Assembly: GCA_964609625.1 (NCBI GenBank)
Contig: CAZSRS010000011.1
Coordinates: forward strand, 1 to 64,000
DNA length: 64,000 bases
Direction of reading: 5' to 3'
Origin: G963674665 sp964609625
Lineage (GTDB): Bacteria > Desulfobacterota > Desulfovibrionia > Desulfovibrionales > Desulfovibrionaceae
Shown here: positions 26,484 through 35,540 of the stretch, piece by piece
Numbering within the stretch: the stretch's first letter is position 1
Layout of the letters: every line of letters begins with the position of its first letter
Notes under the pieces: model-generated
Databases searched by the model: none
Told to the model about the DNA's origin: nothing
The model's input: the letters and a program-made list of their open reading frames with translations, nothing else
Program-made: the position numbers and the translations under genes

Positions 26484-27605
26484 CTACTTGGGAATGGAGC
26501 CGATGATGCCTTCCACGAGATAGTCCGTGGTTTCCAGTTCCTCGATGTCGGGCGTATGACCTTCGGCAATGCGCACGGTGCCTGTCTGGTCCTTGATGGG
26601 GCCGGTGAAGGGGTGCAACGTGCCGGCGAGCATGGCCTGCTTGCGCGCCAGCACATCGGCCTTGACCGCTTCCGGGACGTTCGCGCCGAAGGTGGAGAGC
26701 TCCACCACGCCCTCGGCCATGCCCGCGCGGTATTTGCCGTCATACGTGCCGCCCTTCCACTCCCCGGCGCAAATGTTCTCGACCATGTCCACATACAGGG
26801 GACCCCAGTTCCAGCGTGCGCCGGTGATCCAGCCCCGAGGCGCCAGGGGCGAGGCGTCGGCATGATAGCCCACGGACATGGCCCCGTTGCGTTCGGCGGT
26901 CTCGATGATCGTCTTGGTGCAGTCCTGGTGCTGGGTTATCACATCCACTTTCTGGGCGATGAGGGTGTTCGCCGCCTCCGCCTGCTTGCCCGGATCGCAC
27001 CAGTTGGCGGTGAAGACGACGATGGTCTCGATGTCCGGGTTGACGGAGCGAGCGCCCAGGGTGAAGGCGTTGATGTTGAGCAGCACCTGGGGAATGGGGA
27101 AGGAGACCACGTAACCGAGCTTGTTGTTCCTGGTCATGTGCCCGGCAGCCACGCCCGAGAGATAGACCGCCTCCCAGATATTGCCGAAATAGGTGCCGAG
27201 ATTGTCGGCGTTCTTCAGACCGCCCTGGTGCTCGAAGACAGCCTCTGGATGCCGCTTGGCCACTTCGAGCGCCGGGTCGAGATGGCCGTAGGAGGTGGGG
27301 AAGATGATCCTGGCGCCGTTGCGGATCATGGTCTCCATGACGCGCTCCGCCTCCTGTGTCTCGGGCACGTTTTCGACCTGGATGATCTTGAACTTGTCGC
27401 CAAAGGCCTCCTTCACGGCCTCGCTGCCCTGGTACGCCGCCTGGTTGTAGCCATAGTCATCCTTGGGGCCGACAAAGGTGAAGCCTATGGCCTTGCCGCC
27501 CATGCCCGGCTCCTCGGCCGCGGCCCGTTGCACCTCCGTGCCGATAAAAATGCAGAGGCACGCCAGCAGCATGGCAAGACGTGAAATGTGACCGGTCGAT
27601 TCCAT
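26484..27605 (-). CDS. BMP family ABC transporter substrate-binding protein
   Basis: Periplasmic binding protein of the BMP/PnrA family, whose known members bind nucleosides or purines. 373 residues with a signal peptide (about 1-30, ending QRAAA-E), then IGFTFVGPKDDYGYNQAAYQG and the AERVMETMIRNGARIIFPTS segment. No lipobox Cys is evident after the hydrophobic run, so it is probably soluble in the periplasm. AAGGAG precedes the ATG. It lies after two permease genes and the ATPase gene. Given the biuret hydrolase and allophanate hydrolase genes downstream, the ligand may be biuret or a related ureide rather than a nucleoside (inference). Confidence 0.9.
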   Translation of the reverse strand: MESTGHISRLAMLLACLCIFIGTEVQRAAAEEPGMGGKAIGFTFVGPKDDYGYNQAAYQGSEAVKEAFGDKFKIIQVENVPETQEAERVMETMIRNGARIIFPTSYGHLDPALEVAKRHPEAVFEHQGGLKNADNLGTYFGNIWEAVYLSGVAAGHMTRNNKLGYVVSFPIPQVLLNINAFTLGARSVNPDIETIVVFTANWCDPGKQAEAANTLIAQKVDVITQHQDCTKTIIETAERNGAMSVGYHADASPLAPRGWITGARWNWGPLYVDMVENICAGEWKGGTYDGKYRAGMAEGVVELSTFGANVPEAVKADVLARKQAMLAGTLHPFTGPIKDQTGTVRIAEGHTPDIEELETTDYLVEGIIGSIPK

Positions 27606-27631
27606 TGGACATACTCCTTGCAGGTAGGTGG

Positions 27632-28537
27632 TTATCCGATTCCTTCAAATACCTTGCGCAACCCCTCGGGCATGGCGTGTTTTCGCTGACCCACCAGCAA
27701 CAGCACCAGCAACGTGAGGACATAGGGCGTCATGGACAGCAGGAAGGGCGAGATGCCCGCGCCCCTGGCCTGCAATATGAGTTGCAGAGCCACGGCGCCG
27801 CCGAAGATGTACGCGCCGAGCCAGGCGCGCCACGGGGACCAGGAGGCGAAGATGACTAGGGCCACGGCCACGATACCCCTGCCCAGGGTGATGTTTTCGA
27901 CCCAGTTGAGCGTGTAGGCGATGGACAGTTGCGCCCCGCCGAGACCCGCCAGGAAACCACCGGCTGCCACGGCCAGATACTGCATGCGCTTTGGGGAGAA
28001 GCCGCAGGCAAAGGCTGCTTCGGAGCGCTCCCCCACGGCCCGCAGACGCAGCCCGGCGCGGGTTCGGAAGAGCACGAACCACAGTGCGGGCGCCAGGAGA
28101 TAGGACAGATAGGTCAGCGCGTCCTGGGTGAAGAACGTCGGCCCCAGAAGGGGGATGCGCGACAGCAGTGGGATGGCCATGGGATTGAAGCCGTTGACCT
28201 GGACATTGACGTAGGAGGCACCGAAAAAGGACGTCACGCCCAGGCCAAGGATCATCAGGGACAACCCAGAGGCGATCTGGTTGGCCTTGCGCGTGATCAC
28301 CATGTAGGCGTGGATGCAGGCCATCAGGGCTCCGGCCAGCCCACCCGCCAGGGCGCCTGGAATCGGATTGCCCGTGTGGGCGGTGACCACGAACGCGCTC
28401 AGGGCACCGACCAGCATGGAGCCTTCCGCGCCGAGGTTGATCACCCCCGCCTTTTCAGCCACGACTTCCCCCATGCACGCATAGAGCACGGACGTACCGG
28501 AGCGGATCGTGCCGGCGAGAAGGGCCTCAATGAACAT
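27632..28537 (-). CDS. BMP-type ABC transporter permease 2 (YufQ-like)
   Basis: A 301-residue inner-membrane permease with about eight to nine hydrophobic segments. It begins with the family motif LLAGTIRSGTSVLYACMGE and AGVINLGAEGSMLVGA. It would form the channel heterodimer with the permease encoded just upstream. GGAGG seven bases before the ATG sets the start. The start overlaps the upstream permease by 11 bases and the binding-protein gene follows after 26 bases. Confidence 0.92.
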   Translation of the reverse strand: MFIEALLAGTIRSGTSVLYACMGEVVAEKAGVINLGAEGSMLVGALSAFVVTAHTGNPIPGALAGGLAGALMACIHAYMVITRKANQIASGLSLMILGLGVTSFFGASYVNVQVNGFNPMAIPLLSRIPLLGPTFFTQDALTYLSYLLAPALWFVLFRTRAGLRLRAVGERSEAAFACGFSPKRMQYLAVAAGGFLAGLGGAQLSIAYTLNWVENITLGRGIVAVALVIFASWSPWRAWLGAYIFGGAVALQLILQARGAGISPFLLSMTPYVLTLLVLLLVGQRKHAMPEGLRKVFEGIG

Positions 28538-29552
28538 GTCGTTTCCTCCCTATGCCGGCCAGGACACACAGCAATATCGAGGCCATGAGGATGTTGACCG
28601 AGGAGGCGGGCAGGTTCGCGAAAATCTGCAGGGTATCGCCGCTCACCGCTATGGCGGAAAGCAGGAATGAGGTGACGATGATCCACCCGGGGTGTTGCCG
28701 CGCCATCCATGCAGCCAGAAAGCCCACATAGCCCAGTCCCAGGCCCGTTGCGGGGCGCAGCCGCCCTTCCACGCCGCACACCTCGACCATCCCCCCCAGG
28801 CCCGCCACCGCGCCGCCGACGAGCATGGACAGCAGCAGTATCCTGTTCACGTGGAATCCCGCCCGCAGCGCCGACTGCACGTTGCCGCCCACCACCCTGA
28901 GCCTGAACCCCCAGGCCGTCCTGAAGGCCAGGAACCAGATCGCCACCGCAGCGATCAGGGCCACGACGAATCCGGCATGGAACCGGCTGCCAGGCAGTGC
29001 CGCAAGACGTACGGAGTCGGCCAGAGGCGGAGAAAAGGGCCAATTGAAGGAATTCGGATCCTTGAGCGGCCCGTGGATGATAAACCCCACAAACAGACAG
29101 GCCACGTAATTAAGCAGCAGCGTGGTGATGGTCTCGTTGAGCTTGAAGAACACCCGCAGGCAACCGGCCAAGCCCGCCCATGCCGCTCCTCCCGCCATGC
29201 CGGCCAGACCCGCGACGAGCAGCGCCACGGGGCCGGGCAACGTCTCCTGCACGGCGAGCGCGGCCGCTGTCGCGGTCAGGGCGCCCATGACCAACTGCCC
29301 CTCACCGCCGACATTGATCAACCCAGCCCGGGCCGGCAGGGCCGTGGCGAGCGCCGCGAGGATGACCGGAGTGGCCCGCACCGCGACCTCACCGAGTCCG
29401 TACATGTCACTCAATGCGTTCGTGAACATGGCCACGTAGGTTTCCACGGGGTTGACGCCGACCAGCACGAGAAACGCCCCGAAAACAAACAGCGGCAGTA
29501 CGAGAATCTGGAGCCCTCGGAGCATGGACGTGGACAGATTGTTTCCGATCAT
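28527..29552 (-). CDS. BMP-type ABC transporter permease 1 (YufP-like)
   Basis: A 341-residue inner-membrane permease of the branched-chain/BMP type, with many hydrophobic segments and the family motif ARAGLINVGGEGQLVMGALT. Segment LNETITTLLLNYVA matches the conserved loop that contacts the ATPase in these importers. The ATG overlaps the ATPase stop by four bases (ATGA) and the stop lies inside the next permease, so all four transporter genes are translationally linked. Confidence 0.92.
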   Translation of the reverse strand: MIGNNLSTSMLRGLQILVLPLFVFGAFLVLVGVNPVETYVAMFTNALSDMYGLGEVAVRATPVILAALATALPARAGLINVGGEGQLVMGALTATAAALAVQETLPGPVALLVAGLAGMAGGAAWAGLAGCLRVFFKLNETITTLLLNYVACLFVGFIIHGPLKDPNSFNWPFSPPLADSVRLAALPGSRFHAGFVVALIAAVAIWFLAFRTAWGFRLRVVGGNVQSALRAGFHVNRILLLSMLVGGAVAGLGGMVEVCGVEGRLRPATGLGLGYVGFLAAWMARQHPGWIIVTSFLLSAIAVSGDTLQIFANLPASSVNILMASILLCVLAGIGRKRHVH

Positions 29553-31099
29553 TGCACGGGCTCCCCGGTGATCATGACCCGCGCCACCAGTTGCGGGCTT
29601 TCCCTGTCTGGATAAAAGGGACCGAGCAAGCGACCCTGGGCCGCGACCATGATCTTGTCGGAAATGTCGAACAGCTCGCCCAGGTCCTCGGAAAACAGCA
29701 ATACCCCGACCTCCTTCCCGCGGCAGTCCAGCAGCAGTTGCTGGACCGATCGCACCGTGGCGACATCCAAACCTCGTGATGGGTAGCAGGCGATAAGCGC
29801 CTTGGGACGGCTGGCCAGGGCCTTGGCCAGGATCACGCGCTGCACGTTGCCCCCGGACAGGTTCTCGGCCTTGCGATCAGCGTCCGGCGATTGCAGCAAG
29901 GAGGCCTCGGGGAGCGCGGCGTATGACTCACGCACCGCTTTCCAGTCTATATTCAAGCCACGCATGGGGGGCGCGATCCCGCCGAGAACCATGACCTCCA
30001 ACACGGAAAACCCCGGCACCATCACCTGTTCCAGGGGGTCGTCGGGAATGGAGGCCACACCCGCCTCATGGAACTCCCCCGGCCCCTTGCCCGTGAAATT
30101 CACTCCGCCCACCAGCACGCTCCCACTGAAGGGGCGGCGCAGACCAGCGAAACTCTCGGCCAACTCCCGTTGCCCGTTTCCCGAGATGCCCGCCACGCCC
30201 ACAATCTCGCCGGGCTCGACGCGCACGTTCACCTGACTGAGCACGGAGCGCCCCCTGTCATCGGCGATGCCCATGTCCACCGCCTCGATGGCCGGCGCGG
30301 CACCCTTTCTTCGTGAAGAGGGGCGCTTTTCCAGTCCGGGCAACGAACTGTCCACCATCTTCGAGACCAGAAACGCGTCGTCATGCCTGCCGCAGTCATC
30401 GGAGCAGAAGACAACCCTGCCCTGCCGCATGATCGTGACCCTGTCGCCGCACGCGCGAGCCTCGGCCAGCTTGTGCGTCACCAGCAGCAAAGCATGGCCT
30501 TCGTCGCGCAGTCGGGCGATCATCTTCAGAAAATCGTCCACTTCCGCGGGGGAGAGGATGCTCGTAGGCTCGTCGAGGATGATGATGGAGCTTTTGGAAA
30601 TCAGGACTTTGGCGATCTCGACGCGTTGCCGCTGTCCCATGTCGAGTTGCCAGACAGACACGTCGGGCTGCAAGGCCAGTTCATACTCGCTGGACAACCG
30701 CATGATCTCGGCGCGAAGCTTCTTCAGTCGCAGTCGTTGACGCAGGCCCGGCATCGCCAACGCCACGTTTTCCAGCACCGTGAGCGCGGGAACGAGGCGA
30801 AAATCCTGGAACACCATGCCCACCCCAAGCTCGCGGGCCCTGGCCGGCGAGAGCGCGTCAACCTGCCGCCCTCCGATGCGGATGTGTCCGTCATCGGGCC
30901 GATAAACGCCGTAGAGCATCTTCATCAACGTGGACTTGCCAGCGCCGTTCTCGCCCAAGAGGATGTGCACGCTGCGCGGATGGAGTTTCAGGTCCACGTG
31001 ATCGTTGGCGACAAGGGTGCCGAAGACCTTGGACACCCCCACCGCTTCCATGAGCGGGGGGCCTGCCTGTGGTGGTGGGTGTTGCCTGTGCTGGACCAC
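29549..31099 (-). CDS. BMP-type ABC transporter ATPase (two nucleotide-binding domains)
   Basis: A 516-residue ATPase with two fused ABC domains, as in RbsA or YufO. Domain 1 has a full Walker A (LLGENGAGKST), a variant signature (LDMGQRQRVEIAK) and Walker B (IIILDEPTS). Domain 2 has a degenerate Walker A (GISGNGQRELAES) but a normal signature (LSGGNVQRVILAKAL), the usual asymmetry in this group. The start is probably GTG at 31099, ten bases after AAAGGAG; an ATG at 31051 fits the domain start but has no clear ribosome site. It is the first gene of the nine-kilobase biuret cassette. Confidence 0.9.
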   Translation of the reverse strand: MVQHRQHPPPQAGPPLMEAVGVSKVFGTLVANDHVDLKLHPRSVHILLGENGAGKSTLMKMLYGVYRPDDGHIRIGGRQVDALSPARARELGVGMVFQDFRLVPALTVLENVALAMPGLRQRLRLKKLRAEIMRLSSEYELALQPDVSVWQLDMGQRQRVEIAKVLISKSSIIILDEPTSILSPAEVDDFLKMIARLRDEGHALLLVTHKLAEARACGDRVTIMRQGRVVFCSDDCGRHDDAFLVSKMVDSSLPGLEKRPSSRRKGAAPAIEAVDMGIADDRGRSVLSQVNVRVEPGEIVGVAGISGNGQRELAESFAGLRRPFSGSVLVGGVNFTGKGPGEFHEAGVASIPDDPLEQVMVPGFSVLEVMVLGGIAPPMRGLNIDWKAVRESYAALPEASLLQSPDADRKAENLSGGNVQRVILAKALASRPKALIACYPSRGLDVATVRSVQQLLLDCRGKEVGVLLFSEDLGELFDISDKIMVAAQGRLLGPFYPDRESPQLVARVMITGEPVQ

Positions 31100-31666
31100 G
31101 GTGACTTCACTCCTTTTCCACCGACAGATAACAAGGAGCGTGCCAACGGGTGATCCCACAACAACATCCAGAAAAACAGCGGGTTGCACCTTTTTTGACG
31201 GAAAAGGCCGCTGCTGACTTTACAATTTTGGTTGTTGTATACAATACAGCGATGCAAAACCTGGGGTTGCTGGGCAAACCAGGGGAAGCCCTTGCGGCAG
31301 GCGGAAATTAAGGCCATCAGCACACTTGGTGGAGTGTGCCGCTGGGAGAAGAAACCTCGGCATTCCTTACGAGACGCGGGATCTCATATGATCATGCACA
31401 CTCAAAAAGTTTATACTAAAATTGTCAATTTATTACACATGCTATTTACTAAAAAAGTAAACTCATGCTTGTGCACATCCAGGTCCCCCCACCGGCAGGA
31501 CGACGTGACGGACAGGCCCCACGCGCAAGGAAAACGGTATTCAACTCCAAGAGGATGTGAGAAACCGCTCCCTGCTGGGAACATACAGCATGGGCGTACA
31601 AAAGCACGGCCTCGATGCAAACTGTCCAGGGATACTGCCGAAATCTCGACCGCTCCTGGACGTGGT
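31100..31666. other. Regulatory region upstream of the biuret cassette
   Basis: 567 bases between the ATPase gene start and the trmO stop, both on minus. No gene is supported. It contains the palindrome TTGTATACAA (31235-31244) and an AT-rich block (about 31390-31475) with an inverted repeat TTTACT-AAAAA-AGTAAA (31445-31461). The AT content is unusual for this GC-rich window. The long leader suggests more than one control site. Confidence 0.6.
31235..31244. promoter_or_regulatory. Perfect palindrome, candidate GntR/FCD operator
   Basis: TTGTATACAA is a perfect 10-bp palindrome of the kind bound by FCD-type GntR regulators. It lies about 135 bases before the ATPase start. On minus, TTGTAT within it followed 16 bases later by TAAAGT could be a promoter overlapped by the operator. 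The GntR protein at the far end of the cassette is the likely ligand-responsive regulator. Inference from pattern and context. Confidence 0.5.
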
Positions 31667-32071
31667 TCAGATCACCGGCTTGATGTCGATGACCGGCGTG
31701 CCGTCCAGAGCCTCCAGCTGCGCGATCACCAGGGTCACGCCGCCAGAGGGCGCGGACTCGATGCCGGTGATGCGCACCTTGTGCAGCCCGATTGGGTTGG
31801 GACGGTCAGGGGAGCGGGTGTTGAACACCCCGCGCAAGGGGCGGGAGCGATCGCCCCTGGGATGGACCTTGAGCTTGCCGCGATCGCTCAAGTGCAGCCA
31901 CGTGAAGAGCCAGACTTCCTGCCCTTCCCTGAGGGTATCGACGGCTTCGGCATATTCTGGCGCGATGTCGACGCGCGCCTCGGCGCCGCCCTCGTGCTCA
32001 CACTTGGGAGCGCTGTGCTTGTCCTGGATGGGGGAGCGGACCAGGCCGAGAATCCTGAGCGTGACGTCCAC
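31667..32071 (-). CDS. trmO: tRNA (N6-threonylcarbamoyladenosine37-N6)-methyltransferase TrmO
   Basis: SAM-dependent enzyme of the TrmO/YaeB family that methylates t6A37 in certain threonine tRNAs. The 134-residue protein corresponds to the conserved TrmO domain, with RPLRGVFNTRSPDRPNPIGL, GIESAPSGGVT and the DGTPVIDIKPVI terminus; it lacks the C-terminal extension of E. coli TrmO. The GTG start at 32071 has an excellent AAAGGAGG six bases upstream. It lies 53 bases after the EAL/HDOD gene and may be in one transcript. Confidence 0.9.
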   Translation of the reverse strand: MDVTLRILGLVRSPIQDKHSAPKCEHEGGAEARVDIAPEYAEAVDTLREGQEVWLFTWLHLSDRGKLKVHPRGDRSRPLRGVFNTRSPDRPNPIGLHKVRITGIESAPSGGVTLVIAQLEALDGTPVIDIKPVI

Positions 32072-32124
32072 GGCTATCCTCCTTTGGTAGTTGCGCGCGA
32101 TGCCGGGTTACGCGCGGCCCAGGC

Positions 32125-33366
32125 TCACCCGACAGCGGCCTGGAAAAAGTTGTTTGTCCACTCCAGGGCTTTTTGCTGCTGCGTGCCGATCAGTGCAGGC
32201 AACAGGCCGAGGGCGTCCGCGCTCAGGTCCACCCTTTGCCAGTCACCGCGTTCCATTGCCTGAAGCAACTCCAGCCAGGGCGTGTAGCTGCTCTCCTCGC
32301 CACGGAGCGCGGCCAGCAGATCGGCCTCCATGACCAGATGCGCGGTGATCTCCCGCATGGGCGAGTCGAGCATGGCGTCGAGCAGGGAGAACAACCCCAG
32401 CAGGAACAGGGTGTCGCCCTCGGTAGGCGGTGTGGTCAAGGCGGCGCACAGCTCCAGGAACCTGGCGCGCTGCACGGAGATGTGCGCCAGTTCCATGGCC
32501 TTTGCCGACGCCGGCAAGTCCGTGAGCAGGATCAGCCTGAGCCAGTTCTGCATCTGCCGCCATCCCAGCATGACCACGGCCTGACGGATGGAGGTGATCT
32601 GCCGCACGAAGCTGAAGGCCGGGGAGTTGAGCATGCGCAGCAGGCGGTAGCTGATGGAGACGTCGGTCTCGATGGTCGTTGTGAGCGCATCGAAGTCCGG
32701 TGCACTGGTGCGGAGCAGTTGGAAGAGCCGCAGCTTGGCTGCCTCGGAAGCCGTGATGGTGCGCAGTTTCAGCGTGTTGGGGCGCTGGAAGAAGAAGCCC
32801 TGGAACAGGGTGCAGCCCATGTTCTTGGCCATATCGAACTGCTCCTGGGCCTCGATGCGCCGGGCCAGAAGCTTGGCGGCACAGCCCGCGGCGAGACGGC
32901 AAAGCTGCCGGAAGCGGTCGTGGTCCGCGGCGTCGCAGTCGATGATCACGATGTCGCAGAGTTTGGCCAGTTCGGTTGAACAACGCTCGGGGATGTCCAG
33001 GTTCAGGGCGATCTGAAAACCGTCCCCCCTGAGCTGCTTGAGTGCGTCGAGATAATAGCGAGGGGGCCGCTCCACGCTGTCCACGATGGCCACGGTGTTG
33101 TCCGGCGGCAGTGCCAGGGGGGCTCCCACCAGGATGGATTCTTCCGGGAAGTTGACCAGCACCTTACCGGGACCGCGCTTGTCCCACGGCTGGATGCAGT
33201 TGGCAGCCATGACCCTGAGGGTGGCTTCCAAGGCATCGGGGAATTCGGCGCTCTGGGCCAGGCCGCTGTCGCGGTACAGCAAATGGTAGCCCCAGACCTT
33301 GAGTCCGAGGTCGAACACCGGCTGACGGGCCACGAAAACTGTTTCATAGGTTTTCTGCGTTGCCAT
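32125..33366 (-). CDS. EAL-HDOD signalling protein (YuxH type, degenerate EAL)
   Basis: A 413-residue protein. The N-terminal part (about 8-190) is a YuxH-type EAL-like domain (VFVARQPVFD; GYHLLYR where EAL would stand), missing the acidic residues needed for c-di-GMP hydrolysis. The C-terminal part (about 200-400) is an HDOD domain (ETDVSISYRLLRMLNSPAF, RQAVVMLGWRQMQNWL). Such proteins act as signalling scaffolds rather than enzymes. The start ATG is at 33366. It lies between selB (109-base gap) and trmO. Confidence 0.9.
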   Translation of the reverse strand: MATQKTYETVFVARQPVFDLGLKVWGYHLLYRDSGLAQSAEFPDALEATLRVMAANCIQPWDKRGPGKVLVNFPEESILVGAPLALPPDNTVAIVDSVERPPRYYLDALKQLRGDGFQIALNLDIPERCSTELAKLCDIVIIDCDAADHDRFRQLCRLAAGCAAKLLARRIEAQEQFDMAKNMGCTLFQGFFFQRPNTLKLRTITASEAAKLRLFQLLRTSAPDFDALTTTIETDVSISYRLLRMLNSPAFSFVRQITSIRQAVVMLGWRQMQNWLRLILLTDLPASAKAMELAHISVQRARFLELCAALTTPPTEGDTLFLLGLFSLLDAMLDSPMREITAHLVMEADLLAALRGEESSYTPWLELLQAMERGDWQRVDLSADALGLLPALIGTQQQKALEWTNNFFQAAVG

Positions 33367-33475
33367 TGCCCCTGGGTATAGCATCTCTTCAGGGCACAGG
33401 GCAATCGAAGGGTCGAATGCGGGTGCACACGGCGGGCGACCGCGTCCCGGCACAGGTTCGCGGTAGTGGTGCGGG

Positions 33476-35386
33476 TCAGCGCTTGCGCAGTCGGCGCTTG
33501 TCGCCCACGCGCACGGTGAGTTTTTCCTTGTCCAGGTGCTCCAGCAGGGGAATGGCGAACTTCCGCGAGAGCCCGGTGATCTCGCGGAACTCCTGGGGTC
33601 CCATCTCCTCGTGTTGCTGCAGGAAATCCACCACCTTGCCGCGCACCTCGTCCAGTGCCTGGGTGGTGAAGAGCATGTCTTCCTTGACCTTGACCAGGAC
33701 GTTCCGCTCCTGCAGGAATCCGAGCATGGGCTGGGCTTCCTTGGCGCTCAGGCCGAGTTCCTCGAGCACGTCCTTGAGGTTCGGCGGGGTGCACCCCCCC
33801 CGCATGTAGGCCTGGACGAGCTGTTCCCGCAGGGTCTCCTGGTCCGCCTTGAGGGACACACTGTGCTCCTTGTGCCGCAGCACGTCCTGGTCGCTGACCA
33901 GGTCACCCTGTTTGAGCAGGCGTTCCAGGGTGAAGTGCAGGAGTTTGGGCGGCAGGGAGCGCCCCCAGGAGGAGGCCAGGGCCGAGCGCGAAAGGCCTAG
34001 CTTCATGGGTTCCTTGCGGTGATGGGCCAGGACATGCTCCAAAGCCGAGGCCGTGAGCTGCTGCGCGGTCTGCCCCGAGACGTAGACGCGTTCCTCGCGG
34101 TCAAAGCAGAAGGCGAGCTGTTTCGTGGAGAGAGTCTGCAAGGACTTTTCCAGCACCTTGGTTTCCAGATTCGTGAGGATGCGCAACTGGGCGAAACTGC
34201 ACCCTTCGATCCCGGAAAGTTGGAGTTGGCCGAGAACGAGATCGTCGGCCGTGCGCGTAGCGAGTTCGGCGATGTCCTGCACGGTCGGGGAAAAGCGTTT
34301 GACCTTGCGGCCCAGGGGATTGAGCAGCACGCCGCCGGCCACGGTACGCAGGGGAGAGAAGGCACGCACCACCACACGGTCGCCGTAAGCCCCGACCAGG
34401 GGTTCGTTGAATCTGGCCTGGCACACGGCGGACTCTCCGGGCGCGAGCTTGTCCCTATCCAGGAAATAAAGCCTGGCCAACGCCTCCCGCGAACCGTGGT
34501 GGAAGTGGATTTCCGTGCGATGCTTCAGGGCGCGGGGCGCGGAGGAGAGGCAGGTGATTTGCAGGTCCCAGACCGTGTGGGGGAACAAGCTGTGGGGGCG
34601 GGCCAGGACATTGCCGCGCTCCAGCTCCTGCAGGTCCAGACCTTGCAGGTTCACGGCCGTGCGTCTGCCGGCCGGGGCCAGTTCAACGGTCTCGCCGTGG
34701 GATTGCAGTCCGCGGACCTTGGTGGTCAGTCCCTGGGGGTAGACGGTGATTTCCTCGCCCAGGCCGATGGAGCCGGAGATCATGGTGCCGGTGATCACCG
34801 TGCCGTAGCCCTTCATGGTGAAGATGCGGTCCACGGGGAGGCGGAAGAGGTCGGTGCGGCGTTGGGGCTTGAGTTCCTCGGCCAGTTTCTTGATTTCCTG
34901 TTTGAGAGTCTCGAGTCCGGTGCCCTTGACAGCGGAGACCGGCACGATGGGAACCCCCTCCAGAAATGTGCCCTGCAGGAAGCCGGCCACGTCCTCCTGG
35001 ACCATCTCGAGCCACTCCTCTTCCACCATGTCCAACTTGGTCAGGGCCACGAGCCCGGTGCGGATACCCAAGAGGGAGCAGATTTCCAGGTGCTCACGGG
35101 TCTGCGGCATGACCCCTTCGTCCGCAGCAATGACCAGAAGCACGAAGTCGATGCCCGAGGCGCCGGCGACCATGTTTTTCACGAAACGCTCGTGGCCGGG
35201 CACGTCCACGATGCTCAGCCGTTGCTCCGGGCCGGTGCCGAGGTCAAGAAAGGCGAAGCCCAGCTCGATGGTGATGCCCCGGCGTTTCTCCTCCTCGAGC
35301 CTGTCGCAGTCTATGCCGGTGAGGGCCTTGATCAGCGTGGTCTTCCCGTGGTCGATGTGCCCTGCCGTCCCCATGATGATGGGCAT
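33476..35386 (-). CDS. selB: Selenocysteine-specific elongation factor SelB
   Basis: GTPase that brings Sec-tRNA to UGA codons marked by a SECIS element. The 636-residue protein has the EF-Tu-like G domain (GTAGHIDHGKTTL, DVPGHERF, TKLD), domains II and III, and a C-terminal array of winged helices ending in basic RRLRKR, which bind the SECIS hairpin. GGAGG five bases before the ATG at 35386 fixes the start; the longer frame is an artefact. No selA, selD or tRNA-Sec lies in the window, and I saw no selenoprotein gene here. Confidence 0.97.
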   Translation of the reverse strand: MPIIMGTAGHIDHGKTTLIKALTGIDCDRLEEEKRRGITIELGFAFLDLGTGPEQRLSIVDVPGHERFVKNMVAGASGIDFVLLVIAADEGVMPQTREHLEICSLLGIRTGLVALTKLDMVEEEWLEMVQEDVAGFLQGTFLEGVPIVPVSAVKGTGLETLKQEIKKLAEELKPQRRTDLFRLPVDRIFTMKGYGTVITGTMISGSIGLGEEITVYPQGLTTKVRGLQSHGETVELAPAGRRTAVNLQGLDLQELERGNVLARPHSLFPHTVWDLQITCLSSAPRALKHRTEIHFHHGSREALARLYFLDRDKLAPGESAVCQARFNEPLVGAYGDRVVVRAFSPLRTVAGGVLLNPLGRKVKRFSPTVQDIAELATRTADDLVLGQLQLSGIEGCSFAQLRILTNLETKVLEKSLQTLSTKQLAFCFDREERVYVSGQTAQQLTASALEHVLAHHRKEPMKLGLSRSALASSWGRSLPPKLLHFTLERLLKQGDLVSDQDVLRHKEHSVSLKADQETLREQLVQAYMRGGCTPPNLKDVLEELGLSAKEAQPMLGFLQERNVLVKVKEDMLFTTQALDEVRGKVVDFLQQHEEMGPQEFREITGLSRKFAIPLLEHLDKEKLTVRVGDKRRLRKR

Positions 35387-35540
35387 GCGCTCCTCCTGAA
35401 GAAGGTGTTCCAGACGATGTGCAACAAGGATTTGCCCAAGGCGGGGGCGATGGTCAAGAGCAAAGCGCTCCTCCCGACCGTGGGGCGGCGTTCGGATCGG
35501 GCCGGGTATGTCGTGTTGGTGCCGGAAGGATGTCGGGCGT

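Noticed and set aside
35387..35540. tRNA-Sec gene beside selB
   Set aside because: I searched the gap for a long acceptor and variable arm with TCA anticodon and found no cloverleaf.
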